This document shows positions 45,843 through 56,669 of a DNA stretch of 64,000 nucleotides, piece by piece. Under the pieces are notes generated by a model. It saw nothing but the letters and a program-made list of their open reading frames with translations, was not told where the DNA came from and searched no databases. Origin of the DNA: Nematopogon swammerdamellus (taxonomy: Eukaryota; Arthropoda; Insecta; Lepidoptera; Adelidae); NCBI GenBank assembly GCA_946902875.1, contig OX336340.1, positions 16,817,566-16,881,565 of the forward strand, given 5' to 3'. The stretch's first letter is position 1; each line of letters begins with the position of its first letter. A program made the translations under genes and the position numbers.

Positions 45843-46615
45843 TATAAATTTTATTGCACCAATGACAGCGACATAACTTCGACTTTCAATTATTATTTTT
45901 ATTTATCAAACAATTTGTCACCGGCCAGCTCACGTCGAGATGACAGTTCTCCGTTGTCAACATGACATTTCAAATTGTTTTTTACCTTTACTTTGGATTA
46001 CGTGATTTTTATTATATTTTTTAATTATTATGTTCATCCGGGATATACACTGTCACTATAAAAAGTTTCGTTAAATTCCGTTCAGTGGTTTTTGCGAGAT
46101 GCGCGTACAAATAGACATTTTTGCATTTACGATTTTATGATATGTATAGAAAGAATAGATATGTATAGACTATTGTGTTAAAGTTATAAAAAAGAAGAAC
46201 TGTCATTTTCGTTGTATCTACTTATTTTTAAATTTCGAATGAATATTTTATTCAAATTGTATTTGCTGCCAGTTCTCAAGATATAATTATGTACTTTGGA
46301 CTACGTGATTTTAAACGCGCAATCATGTTTATAATTGTTATTTTTTTTTTTTTTTTGTAATTTTTTTTTAAGTATTATGTTAACCCGGCATATAAACTGC
46401 CACTATACAAAGTTTCGTCTAATTCCGTTCAGTGGTTTTTGCGTGATGCGCGTACAGACAAACAAACAAACAAACAAACAAACAAACAAACAAACAAAAA
46501 TTTTAAAAACTGTTCTAACATGTTCAGTATCTCATTTTAAGCCACCCTGGTTAGTTTTTTTCCGAATACATTCAATGTACAGACTTTCTTACCTCTACGA
46601 TTTTATTATATGTAT
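45843..46615 (+). repeat. Two tandem-like copies of a lepidopteran repeat end, with (CAAA)n
   Basis: The block TTCAGTGGTTTTTGCG..GATGCGCGTACA occurs at about 46081-46110 and 46427-46458, each followed by an AT-rich end resembling ATTTTATTATATGTATAGA. The second copy carries an (AAAC)n microsatellite at 46455-46498. This looks like the far end of the GCGGCTTCGCTCGCGTG family. Confidence 0.5.
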
Positions 46616-46947
46616 AGATTATATAATCAATGCCAAAGAAAACAAGTCGAACGAGGGGATTTTATAAAAAAATTTGCTCGTTCTCTAGTCGTCCCTCACA
46701 TACAAAGACGCTACCTCTCAACTCAACTAAAGTTTTGCCGCGAGATTAGAGGTTGACTATAAAGCGAGTTTTGGGTGCTGAAACGCCCCCAGACGATGTT
46801 CAGGCTCAAGAATGTGGCCAAGGAAGGACAAGAACATGCAACATAAGTCCACCAAGACTGCATAGGAAAACCGCCCACACTTGTGTGATCTTTAGGAATC
46901 CTGTGTGTCTGCAATGTTCAAAACCCCTATGTAACGATTGCCAATAA
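46616..46947 (+). pseudogene. piggyBac transposase C-terminal fragment, frameshifted
   Basis: The cut-and-paste transposase of the surrounding element, of which only about the last 110 codons survive. The first segment (about 46616-46758) carries the helical motif ARSLVVPHIQRR followed by a charged stretch. It then meets a stop, and the reading continues in another frame (46753-46947) with KRVLGAETPPDD and a cysteine-rich end: RTRTC, HRKTAHTC, PVCLQC, LCNDC, then TAA. That spacing is the RING/PHD-like zinc-binding tail of piggyBac transposases. The catalytic DDD core is absent because upstream DNA was replaced by other repeats, the junction lying near 46615. AATAAA near 47071 could be its old poly(A) signal. 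Confidence 0.75.
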
Positions 46948-47348
46948 TTTTCGTCATATTGACCCATTCTCAGAATTTTTTTGTTTAAACTTTAGAAGTG
47001 AATTTGTGTGTTTTTCTATTCGATATTAATTAAATTTTCAGAAAATAACTACGTTTGGTTGATTAAGTAAGTAATAAAGATATTATCGTATGTTAAGTGC
47101 TATCATGTTGATTAAGATGGAAAAGTGCCAGCAGTTGTGGTTTTTTAATATTTATTAGTATTTTTCAATTAAACTTGTTTATATCTAAAATAAATACGTT
47201 TTATTATGAACCATAACATCCACTTTAAAAGCCTTTTTAACAATATAATTCATAGTTACTGAAAATTGACATCTAATAAAAAGGAGTCTGTGAGACCCCA
47301 TGTCCAGACTAGTGTAAAAATAAAAAATTGTCCATAGTTAAAGGTTAA

Positions 47349-47752
47349 GCGAAGATGCTAAAATTGTCCCTTATGCTATTTATTAAAGGTTCGTTCGTAC
47401 TCATTTTCGGGTTTGGGAGATAAGGCTTAGATATTTATCTACATTTTATAAAAAGGTAAAGTTTGTAAGTTTGGATGTAGGAGGTACTCCGAAAATACTC
47501 ATACGATTTTAAAAATTCTTTCACCAATATTTAGAATGAACCTTCAGGATGGACATAGGCTATGCGAGCGAAGCCGCGGGCAAAATCTATGTTTTATAAT
47601 ACTAAACTTTTTTTTTGTAGAATTAACACCTCAATAATTTACATTGTTTAAGTGGTGCGCTCGAATTTATTCGACGCTTTGCGTACTTACGTTATTCGCT
47701 CGCTGTTCAATCTTTTGGAGAAATATCTCGATTCCGAGATACCTATGTCCAA
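47349..47752. other. No recognised gene
   Basis: GCGAGCGAAGCCGCGGGC at 47562-47579 is a short piece of the GCGGCTTCGC repeat family. Confidence 0.4.
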
Positions 47753-47895
47753 TTAATAGAATAGAATAGAATAGAAACTCTTTATTGCACACAATGGTAA
47801 GAAGAACAGTACACGAGTAGAACAAACCAATACAGAAGTGCGCAAAGGCGGACTTATCACTGCAAGTGATTTCTTCCAGTCAACCTTTTAACCAA
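47753..47895 (-). mobile_element. Retroposon 3' end with (TATTC)n tail
   Basis: AATAGAATAGAATAGAA, then ACTCTTTATTGCACACAATG and GCGCAAAGGCGGACTTATCA; inverse of the family at 4020-4150. Confidence 0.65.
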
Positions 47896-48534
47896 TTATA
47901 TCATAGAGCCTCCTGCCTCGAAAACAATTATATCATAGATAACTGCATGTGAATTGGTTCACACATTTTCAGGTTTACATGTTCCAAACGGACACAGAAA
48001 TTAAATTACTTTCTTTCATGTACTGATTTGCATTTTATTTAGATTGATACAATTACAAACATATTTCACTATACAGAAGGAATTCAAGCGAACATATTAT
48101 CCATTCAAGTGACAGCTGTTAGCTATGATAAAGGTTAATTACATTTCGTTGATCCGACTCCCAGTACCGCGTCATTAGCTGAGAGGATCTCATTGATAAC
48201 ACCGATTACGGAAACTATTAATGTCTTCCACAGGAGCTCAGCTCAACGAGATGCGTATAGGCTGATAGGCTGTAGGTACTCGTACATATATGCGTATAGA
48301 TTGAAAGGTTTAAAACAAATAATTAGAGTTTAGGATATCGATGCTTGACCACTAACCGAAGTCGTGATCAGCTATCGTTCTTTGATCATCGAAATCAATC
48401 TCTCGTCTTCGAAACCATTGACATTGAACCCTTACGACCGGCATGGTGTTTAGCGCCTTTAATTGTAATAATATTGCAAGTGCATGAACATTTATCCGGT
48501 GGAAGTGAAGTGCCAAACCAGAGGGAAGGACGGC
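47896..48534. other. No recognised feature
   Basis: A frame ending in the outer arm of the inverted repeat (48345-48575) is not a known protein. Confidence 0.4.
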
Positions 48535-49064
48535 AACTCGCTAACCGCCGGCTATCTAAGGTCTCCTGCTGGTGAGTAATGCTCGGGATTTTTTGAAACC
48601 TGTTGCCTCCTTGAGATTCATCACATTATTTGGTTACGATTATGCGTCAAATAATGTTACGAAACTCAGGAGGCAACAGGTTTCAAAAGATCTCGAGCAT
48701 AAGGGACGATGTTGATTTGTTTTGCACGAGCCCTACTGTACTTAAGAGTAAATTTAGACGTGCTTTCGATGCGATTTAAGGTTTTAGATTTATTTTAGTT
48801 TTTAAGTATTAATTTGTGTAAAAAATGCCCACTTAAATGTCTGTTGTTTTCATTATCCGTGTTATATTTTGGTTTTTTTTCTCTCTATATCTGAATCTAA
48901 ATGTGTAAACTTGCAATTGGTATCCAGTTAGTTATAATTGTATGTCTATTTAATAAGTATCTGCACTGTAAGTTTACCGTAATAAATAAAAAAATAAATA
49001 AAAAAAACAAAAATAACTCACCAGCAGGAGTTCTTGGGTAGGCGGCGGCGGCGGTTAGCAAGTT
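48535..49064. mobile_element. Nested inverted-repeat element
   Basis: Outer arms 48535-48577 and 49015-49064 share CTCCTGCTGGTGAGT and GCTAACCGCCG in inverse orientation. An inner hairpin (48579-48700) has arms with GAAACCTGTTGCCTCC. Between the inner hairpin and the right arm is a 3'-UTR-like stretch ending in an A-rich run (48979-49013). Confidence 0.6.
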
Positions 49065-49194
49065 AAGAGTGGATACTACTAGCTGAAGCAGTGTACTAGA
49101 GGCAATAAATATTTAATTTTATTTATTAAATACGAGATATAAATACGGTTCGAATTAATTGGCCGTAAATGCTATTTTGAAAACTATTCATAAG

Positions 49195-49590
49195 CGGTGG
49201 ATGGTCGGTGCGGTCTTGCCTTGGACTCTTGATATCAAGGTGCGAAGTTCGATGCCGGCCGACATGCACCAATGCGTTTTTTTTTAAGGAAAAATTTACG
49301 TGTGTACACTTTCTGCTTTATCGTTAGGAATCGGTGTAAAACTATAGGTCACTTCCATTGTCCCTTACAAGCTGGTAGGCTTAAATTGTCGCCGACTGGG
49401 TTGATACCACCGTACTGGATATAAGATGTCCGCATAGCAGCATCAGCTGTGTTCTCTTCTTGCTCATTAATACCAGCAATCTTAAGGTAAGTCTTCGGTA
49501 TGGCACCTACCTTCTCGGAGGCATATTGGCTGGTCGGAGCACGTGCTTTGACCCCTCTGACTTAGGCACCCTTACCGGATTAGATAAAAA
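49195..49590 (+). mobile_element. tRNA-derived SINE (family B), old copy
   Basis: Same order of blocks as 60237-60640 but many substitutions; box A is eroded, while box B-like AAGTTCGATGCC remains, and the A-tail is reduced to GATAAAAAAC. Confidence 0.8.
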
Positions 49591-50336
49591 ACATATTATC
49601 AGTATTTTTTCATGTAACCTGACAGTTGGCTACAATAATCTTCAAACACTCCACTTGGAGCTGTAATAGATATGTACACGAGTAAAGTTGTTTTTAAAGA
49701 GATAAGACATTTAATAATTTATTATTTTGTCTTTTTTTACTTTTCCTTCACATTCTCGATAAGTCGATGTCGATGATTTTAGTTGTTTATTTATCTGGTT
49801 AAACGAAAAACAAGAAGAGTGTTGAGTCAATGTTTAGCCGGAACAGAGAAGAGTCCTCGCATCCATCACGCGGATATAAGTCGACGTGAGAACTGAAGGG
49901 GCTTTTAACGCAAGTATCTTCTTATTGTTGAGGTCTAGAACGTTAAAAAAGGTTGAGGTATATAGCGAGCATAGATAGATGCCATACAAATATATAAAAA
50001 ATATATTTTTTTCAAAGAGCATCGTTTCATTGTAATGCAGGTATAGAGTAAAATTATTACCTAATTAATTAATTATTTGAATAAGAAGATTGTAGTGAAT
50101 AATCGAAATGAATATGTAAATATTACTTGCATTTAATCTGCTGTAAGTAATATAATTAAAAATTTTATCAGAAAATGGCGACAATGAAATGACATAATAA
50201 TAATGGCCTACTATTAGGTACCCACTGAAATAGTAAAATAACAGCATAATGCGAACAGAAGCTCCTAAGCTGTAGTAGCAACGAGGGAAACGGACCTGCT
50301 GCCCGCAAGGCCGGAAGGTTAACTAAAACGCAAATG
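49591..50336. other. Intergenic DNA between SINE and channel gene
   Basis: AT-rich with no repeats recognised; lies 3' of the pickpocket gene. Confidence 0.5.
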
Positions 50337-50342
50337 TTTATT
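50337..50342 (-). terminator. Candidate poly(A) signal of the pickpocket gene
   Basis: AATAAA on the minus strand, about 200 bases beyond the TAA stop at 50545-50547. It is the first canonical hexamer I found downstream, which would give a short 3' UTR. Transcript ends were not available. Confidence 0.45.
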
Positions 50343-50544
50343 TCGCTGAAATTTTCCTTTTGTTATGCCCGCGTTGGAGCATAAGGTAGGCCGCACTGGG
50401 CGCTGTAATTAATTCACTGAAAAATAAGTGACTGTTATCTCAGATTTAATTAAAGAATGCCCGAGTTCAACACGACGGGTGTTTTAGAAAATATGTTACG
50501 CGGTCTTATGTTGATGCTTTTCTGTTCGGGAGAGGGTGAATTAT

Positions 50545-51951
50545 TTAAGGAACAGATATAACTGATATATGAGTAGTAGACCCCCTTTTCTCCGATTCCA
50601 CAGTCTTTGCGTTCGTGGGCTTCCAGCGCTTCCAGCACAAGTAGTAGAATATCTCAACGACAGAGAGCAGCGAGCCTCCGAAGCAGAGGCCGATGCTGTT
50701 GCCGACGGAGACGACCAGGTCGAGTGTGGTACGCGCCACCTGGCGCGTGGTGCGTATGTACGGCCGGCTGTGTAGATTCACCCGCACCACGTTGCTGTCC
50801 ACGTCCTCGTCCGGTTCCGAAATTTGCGCCGCCACAACGTAGTACTCTGCCTCCGTGCACGACGGAAGGCACTCGCAATTCAACCCCTCCTCGTCCTCTC
50901 CGGGCACCATCGGATTGCTCAACCTTTCGTAGTTCTCCGTCAGGCATCGCAGTCCGTCAAGATCGCAGTATGAATCCTCGTATCGCGATGGCATTAAATG
51001 GTGCGTGCAGTTGCATAGTCGCAGCTGAGCGTCGATCCGGCACTGTACTATACAACCCGAGAAGCTGTAGATGTCGTACGCGTGGTAGTTTTCCGGAAGC
51101 TCGTGGTCGAAGCGACAGTGGCGTGCGCTCGGCGACACGAGCGCCACCTCCGGATCGTTGAAGGTCTCCATCATCGTGAACAGTATGCTCACCTCGGAGC
51201 CGTACAGCACCGTCAGCCGCCGGTCGAGCTCCGCGTTCCAGAATGGTACGTCCTCTGGCGAATGTAGAAACATCTCGTAGTCCTGCGATACGACTATGTC
51301 CATCGCACCGAGTCCGAGCTGGGCATTCGAAATGAGCGGCGGTTTCGTGCCGCCCGTTAGTTTCGAGTTCACCGTGAAGCAAGTCCCGTACTCTGTCTGT
51401 AGCGGACGAAAGTAATCACAACAGTCGATGACGGCGTCCTTCCACTTGCATATGTAGAAAAGTTTCCTGCACGGGTCTCGGTATACTTCGACGATCTCGT
51501 CGAAGCCGGTAGGGCAGTCGGCGCCGACGTCGCACAGGCTGCTGCAGCTGCGACAGGTGCCTGGGAAGAATGCGATCTCTCCGAGATATTTGTCGAGCTC
51601 GCTCTCCGTGGATTCACCGTAGATGCTCTGGCTGAGGGTGTAGATTTTGTCGACGTTGAGGATCTCGCACACGGAGATGGCGGGGAAAGTTGCATTCCAG
51701 GTGAGGTAGTCGGTCTGGATAGTGAAACGAACGGTGTCCTCGATGAAGTTGTTGTAGGAGCTGATGATGGAGAAGACGAGGGTGAGGTAGACGTGGGCGA
51801 TGACGATGAAGTGAACTAAGCGGTAGAACCAGTGTACGGAGGGCCTGACGAGGAAGCTAAGACCATGCAGAGAGAGGTTCGCGCAGGTGTAGATGAGCCG
51901 CTCGTACAGCACGCGCAGACGCGCTCTAACAGGCTCCGAGAACCGGCTCAT
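50545..51951 (-). CDS. ppk: DEG/ENaC (pickpocket family) sodium channel subunit, complete single exon, 468 aa
   Basis: Encodes a subunit of an amiloride-type cation channel; insect relatives (pickpocket) form trimeric Na+ channels in the plasma membrane of sensory neurons and epithelia. Seen: the cytosolic His-Gly gating motif (residues 29-30 in NLSLHGLSFL); a first membrane helix at about 42-64; the post-M1 motif FPAISVC (89-95); a long cysteine-rich ectodomain (about 65-410) with CCDYFRPLQTEYGTCF (177-192), CNCTHHLMP (313-321) and CECLPSCTEAEYY (359-371); a second helix at about 412-438 with selectivity-filter GGS (425-427) in GLCFGGSLLSVVE; and a short basic tail. N86 and N314 lie in N-glycosylation sequons. 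The length suits the family. I chose the ATG at 51951: an in-frame TGA lies at 51961-51963 and the start context (AACATGA) is good. The only longer frame would begin with GTG. No intron interrupts it, and codon use is GC-richer than the flanks. The exact pickpocket subfamily cannot be assigned by eye. Confidence 0.95.
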   Translation of the reverse strand: MSRFSEPVRARLRVLYERLIYTCANLSLHGLSFLVRPSVHWFYRLVHFIVIAHVYLTLVFSIISSYNNFIEDTVRFTIQTDYLTWNATFPAISVCEILNVDKIYTLSQSIYGESTESELDKYLGEIAFFPGTCRSCSSLCDVGADCPTGFDEIVEVYRDPCRKLFYICKWKDAVIDCCDYFRPLQTEYGTCFTVNSKLTGGTKPPLISNAQLGLGAMDIVVSQDYEMFLHSPEDVPFWNAELDRRLTVLYGSEVSILFTMMETFNDPEVALVSPSARHCRFDHELPENYHAYDIYSFSGCIVQCRIDAQLRLCNCTHHLMPSRYEDSYCDLDGLRCLTENYERLSNPMVPGEDEEGLNCECLPSCTEAEYYVVAAQISEPDEDVDSNVVRVNLHSRPYIRTTRQVARTTLDLVVSVGNSIGLCFGGSLLSVVEIFYYLCWKRWKPTNAKTVESEKRGSTTHISVISVP

Positions 51952-51984
51952 GTTCACCGATCAGTGGTTGATGGCATACTGCGT

Positions 51985-51995
51985 GATATTTATCA
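51985..51995 (-). promoter_or_regulatory. Possible TATA-like element upstream of the pickpocket gene
   Basis: TGATAAATATC on the minus strand lies about 35-45 bases upstream of the ATG. If used, transcription would start very close to the coding region. The AT-rich background makes chance occurrence likely. Confidence 0.2.
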
Positions 51996-52648
51996 ATTTA
52001 AGTCATCAAAGTTGTTGGTAATGTGGATATGCTTTATTCCCAAAACACACTGATAAATGGGTTTGATATCATTCACACGCAAACCGAAGCTTTTAGACAT
52101 TTATTTTTTGGAAGTGTGTATATACATATGCTATTCGTGTTTTTAAATACTTGCTTGCTTGGACTGAAATGTATTGGACTATCTAAAATTGTGATTCTGG
52201 TATTATAGTATTATTTATTTTAAAACGTCAAGTAAACAAAAATAACAAGCGGGGGACAGTTTTTATAGATATAAGTAGTGTAGTTCTGAAAATATATTCC
52301 AAATACAATGTAGGCATTTGACCTCTATTCTTTCTACCCAAATCCTCATTTACGAAGCACCTAAGAAAACAGTACAGGTCCCTATTTTTGGGACCATTTC
52401 ACGACTTTAATGTGCCTGAACCGAAATGTAGCCCATTTCGGCAACAATAGCAAGGCTACTTAACCCAGTCCCTAGCCGTAAGCTTCCATCGGCTAAAATA
52501 GTCACGTGCTTCTCACCCCTTCGTTTCCCCCACCCCCATGATGAACGACAGGGACCAGGTGAACCGGTGTAAAGTGATGGGAGGTTGCTCCCTGCATTTC
52601 TATCCGTATCAATTTGCTTGAGAGCTTTTCACTCGATCGTTCGTTTAA
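51996..52648. other. Upstream region of the pickpocket gene
   Basis: About 650 bases with no recognised repeat before the tandem duplication begins; the most likely place for its proximal regulatory DNA (inference). Confidence 0.45.
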
Positions 52649-52880
52649 TTTAAGTGTCGTTATAAATTGTCGCTAGTTTTCATTACGAATTGATCCGCTT
52701 GTTTATTGAGGGAATTTAGTTATGTCGTTTCAGAGTGATCATCATCATCATCGAGATCAGTGCTTTATTGGAGCCAATCTACGTTCTTCTTAATTTTATA
52801 CGAAAAAAATACCTACTTATATAAACACTAGCTGTTGCCAGCGGCTTCGCCCGCGTGAAATTCTTATTTCAAAGAAGACA

Positions 52881-53390
52881 CTAAGTAACTAAGGGCGAGG
52901 CCGAAGGCCGAGCTGCGTTCAGGAAGAAGATAAACCTTCTTGAAGACAGTAAGCACCAAAAAGGCGAGGCCGAAGGCCGACCTGCGTTCAGGAAGAGAAG
53001 AAACCTTTTCGAAGAATGTAAGTAACTAAGGGCGAGGCCGAAGGCCGAGCTGTATTCTGAAAGACGATAAACATTCTTGAAGAAAGGAAGTAACTAACGG
53101 CGAGGCCGAAGGCCGAGCTGCGTTCAGGAAGAAGATAAACCTTCTTCAAAGCAGTAAGTAATTGAGGGCGAGGCCGAAAGCCGAGCCGCGTTCGAGAAGA
53201 CTATAGACCTTCTCGAAGAAAGTAGGTAACAAAGGGCTAGGCCGAAGGCCGAGCTGCGTTCAGGAAGACGATAAACCATCTCTAAGAAAGTAAGTAATTA
53301 AGGGTGAGGCCGAAGGCCGAGCTGTATTCTGGAATACGATAACATTCTCGAAGACAGTAAGTAACTATAGGCGAGGCCGAAACACGTCAT
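52881..53390 (+). repeat. 67-bp minisatellite array, copy 1
   Basis: About eight units with core GGCGAGGCCGAAGGCCGAGC, then TGCGTTCAGGAAGA, GATAAACCTTCTTGAAG and AAGTAAGTAACT. The core contains the palindrome GGCCTTCGGCC. The same unit forms the arms of the fold-back at 44371-45842. Confidence 0.85.
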
Positions 53391-53934
53391 TATTTATTTT
53401 TTATGAGTATTATTATTTTCAAGTTCGTACCTTTAAAAAAACCGATACTCCCATACAATCTCCAATTCCCCGTTCTCCCCCCTAAAATGTGAAATCCAAA
53501 AACACTGAAAAATGTCATTATTTATTTATGATGAGTAGCTATAACTATGATTTTCAAGTTCCTACCTTTAAAAAAACTGATAGAGCCATACAAGTATCAA
53601 AATTGACGATGGCACTATACACCAGATATATGTAAATAGGCAGAGTGGTCAGATTCTTGAGATTTCATGCTTATGCTGTAAATATTAACGTTCTTAACGT
53701 TCTTTAAGTGTCGTTATAAATTGTCGCTAGTTTTCATTACGAATTGATCCGCTTGTTTATTGAGGGAATTTAGTTATGTCGTTTCAGAGTGATCATCATC
53801 ATCATCGAGATCAGTGCTTTATTGGAGCCAATCTACGTTCTTCTTAATTTTATACGAAAAAAATACCTACTTATATAAACACTAGCTGTTGCCAGCGGCT
53901 TCGCCCGCGTGAAATTCTTATTTCAAAGAAGACA

Positions 53935-54444
53935 CTAAGTAACTAAGGGCGAGGCCGAAGGCCGAGCTGCGTTCAGGAAGAAGATAAACCTTCTTGAAGA
54001 CAGTAAGCACCAAAAAGGCGAGGCCGAAGGCCGACCTGCGTTCAGGAAGAGAAGAAACCTTTTCGAAGAATGTAAGTAACTAAGGGCGAGGCCGAAGGCC
54101 GAGCTGTATTCTGAAAGACGATAAACATTCTTGAAGAAAGTAAGTAACTAACGGCGAGGCCGAAGGCCGAGCTGCGTTCAGGAAGAAGATAAACCTTCTT
54201 CAAAGCAGTAAGTAATTGAGGGCGAGGCCGAAAGCCGAGCCGCGTTCGAGAAGACTATAGACCTTCTCGAAGAAAGTAGGTAACAAAGGGCTAGGCCGAA
54301 GGCCGAGCTGCGTTCAGGAAGACGATAAACCATCTCTAAGAAAGTAAGTAATTAAGGGTGAGGCCGAAGGCCGAGCTGTATTCTGGAATACGATAACATT
54401 CTCGAAGACAGTAAGTAACTATAGGCGAGGCCGAAACACGTCAT
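53935..54444 (+). repeat. 67-bp minisatellite array, copy 2
   Basis: The duplicate of 52881-53390 within the 1054-base tandem repeat, unit for unit identical apart from one base noted by eye. Confidence 0.85.
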
Positions 54445-54749
54445 TATTTATTTTTTATGAGTATTATTATTTTCAAGTTCGTACCTTTAAAAAAACCGAT
54501 ACTCCCATACAATCTCCAATTCCCCGTTCTCCCCCCTAAAATGTGAAATCCAAAAACACTGAAAAATGTCATTATTTATTTATGATGAGTAGCTATAACT
54601 ATGATTTTCAAGTTCCTACCTTTAAAAAAACTGATAGAGCCATACAAGTATCAAAATTGACGATGGCACTATACACCAGATATATGTAAATAGGCAGAGT
54701 GGTCAGATTCTTGAGATTTCATGCTTATGCTGTAAATATTAATGTTCTT

Positions 54750-55675
54750 GTGAGCGGTAGTATGCGTTAATTATTGTAAATTACTTGAATTATAATACTT
54801 ATATATAAGGTACTAAAAAACATTGTGACTTGCGAAGTTTGTTTGTCAGTTCTTCTTCGCATTGAATTTAGAACTGGCGGAATTTTCGACATGTCCAAGC
54901 GTAGCTTACCTACCTATGGATGAAATTATACAATAAACAATAATAAACAAACTTTCACCCCCTATTTCCCGCCCTTAAAGTTGAAATTTCCAAAAATCCT
55001 TTCTTAGCGGATGCTTAAGTTATAAAATAAACCTGTTTTCAAAATTTCAGCTCTCTAGACTTAGTAGTTTTGGCTGTGCGTAGATAGATAGAGTCAGTCA
55101 GAACTAAACAATTTATAAGTATAGATTTTCACCGACTTCAACAAAGGAGGCGTTTTCAATTTTACCCGTATTTTTTTAATAGCGCATTGCAACCAAATGT
55201 TATATCGGTTTTATACGTAGGTATTTTCTATCTCTTTCTTTCAACATCTGGCGTCTATGCGTATCCTTGGTATACTCGTAGTATTCGTTCATAGCTCGAG
55301 AACGGCTCAGATGATTTGTATGAGTTTTTTTTTCTTTATTTTTCAGGAAATCAACAGCACAAGTTAAAAAAATTATACACTTAGAATGAACACTTACGAT
55401 GGTCTATTAAAGATTTCCATAAGGGATTACATTAATTACGGGCTAGGAAACATAACATATGGAAATATAAGAAAAAATAAAATAAAATAAAAATGATCTG
55501 TGGTTATGAATGTATGTGTGCGTGATATTTATTCGCTCATCAATGTCTTTATAATCTCAATTCTGATTTTTTTCTAAGATATATTCTATCATATATCCCA
55601 ATGGTTCGTAGCTATTTATTATTAAGATATATTTAAAATTAATGATGCCGACACGCACAGCTAGTGAAATTTTGG
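54750..55675. other. Unassigned with repeat pieces
   Basis: TTTTCACCGACTTCAACAAA at 55131-55150 is a piece of the family at 36567-36850; the rest is unassigned. Confidence 0.4.
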
Positions 55676-56082
55676 AAGAAACAAGTGTGAGTCGAATTCG
55701 CGCACGGAGGGTTCCGTATCGCCATGTCATGGTTAGCGCCACTCGCGCCATCTATGGCGTGTTTATGAAATGCTTCATACTCGTATTAGTTAAAATTCAT
55801 GATTAGTTAAAATGCTTCATACTCTATTAGGTAGATGGCGCGCGCGCATACACTTTTTAGTTTCTTCTACGAGAACCCCCGTGAATTTTTTACTTTTTCT
55901 TAGTTTTATTATTTGTTGTTATATCGGCCATAATAACACATATTCTGTGAACATTTCAAGGGGCTACCTATTACGGTTCAAGTGATACAGCCCTCGGATA
56001 GACGGAAGGACAGACAGACAGACAGACAGACAGCGTAAGGTTAGTAATAGGGTCCCGTACCGGATACGGAACCCTAATAATC
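55676..56082 (+). mobile_element. AGTGCGAGTC repeat, complete
   Basis: AAGTGTGAGTCGAATTCGCG to GATACGGAACCCTAATAAT, with (GACA)n at 56008-56033. Confidence 0.75.
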
Positions 56083-56248
56083 GGTGCGCATTGGGTTTCG
56101 AAGCGCCTGTGATCTGTGATCGGTTCTTATCAAATTACGTCATATTTTATATATCCTCATGGATTACTTCTAGAAACATTTTCTCTTCTAGGGTAAAGTT
56201 AAGGCCATGAAGTTCGGAAACAGCACAAATAATAAATGCCGAATACAC

Positions 56249-56273
56249 CGCCGCCGCCGCCGCCGCCGCCGCA
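56249..56273 (+). repeat. (CCG)n microsatellite
   Basis: Eight CCG units in an AT-rich setting. Confidence 0.9.
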
Positions 56274-56490
56274 CTCACACGACGACGCTCTCCGCCGCGC
56301 CAGATCCTGGAATATTAAAGCAAGAAAGTCGAAGAAACTCTGGCAAGTGAGGTATGAATATTTTATCAATGAGCTGTCTACCTATTTTCCTGCTCGGTCG
56401 AGTGCTGCATACTATAAATAAAAAAAACTATGTTCGTGAAACATTTATATGTGAAAAACAGTGACACATTGTACATATGTAACATGTCTT

Positions 56491-56669
56491 TTATAGGGTT
56501 CCGTATCAGTCGTACGGGATCCTATTTCTAAGCCTACGCCGTCTGTCTGTCTGTCTGTCTGTCCGTCCGTCCGTCCGTCCGTCCGTCCGTCCGTCCGTCC
56601 GACCATGACATGGCAACATGTTACGGAACTCTCGGTGCGCGAGTTCGACTCGCACTTAGCTGGTTTTTG
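56491..56669 (-). mobile_element. AGTGCGAGTC repeat, internally deleted, with long GTCT/GTCC array
   Basis: GGGTTCCGTATCAGTCGTAC, (GTCT)n then (GTCC)n at 56540-56600, then directly GAGTTCGACTCGCACTTAGC. Confidence 0.7.

Larger units (their letters stand above)
43681..47344 (+). mobile_element. piggyBac-type DNA transposon, gutted and filled with nested repeats
   Basis: The left end CCTTTAAGTGTGGACA (43681-43696) and the inverse of the right end CCTTTAACTATGGACA (47329-47344) match at 14 of 16 positions. Each is bordered by TTAA (43677-43680 and 47345-47348), the piggyBac target duplication. Inside the tips are longer inverted subterminal repeats containing GACATGGGGTCTCACAGAC (43691-43712; reverse at 47283-47306). 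A frameshifted piggyBac transposase C-terminus (46616-46947) points toward the right end, as expected. The rest of the transposase is missing; 43981-46615 is made of other repeats, so the copy is dead as an autonomous element. Ends and TTAA are direct observation; family assignment rests on the TTAA target, the CCTTT-type tips and the transposase remnant together. Confidence 0.8.
52649..54749 (+). repeat. Near-identical tandem duplication, period 1054 bases
   Basis: 52649-53702 is repeated at 53703-54749. By eye I found only two differences (GGAAG versus GTAAG near 53087/54141, and AACG versus AATG near the ends). Each copy holds a repeat start (GCCAGCGGCTTCGCCCGCG), an array of about eight 67-bp minisatellite units, and an AT-rich tail. 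The junction contains AACGTTCTTAACGTTCTTTA, a short internal repeat that could have seeded the duplication. Either a very recent event or an assembly artefact. Confidence 0.9.

Noticed and set aside
46335..46667. 110-codon frame through the (CAAA)n array
   Set aside because: Dominated by the microsatellite and the repeat end; it crosses the start of the piggyBac fragment in the wrong frame.
50607..51161. 184-codon open frame on the plus strand opposite the channel gene, and other overlapping frames on both strands
   Set aside because: Arginine/proline-rich readings caused by the GC-rich codons of the pickpocket gene; the DEG/ENaC frame has clear family motifs and these have none.
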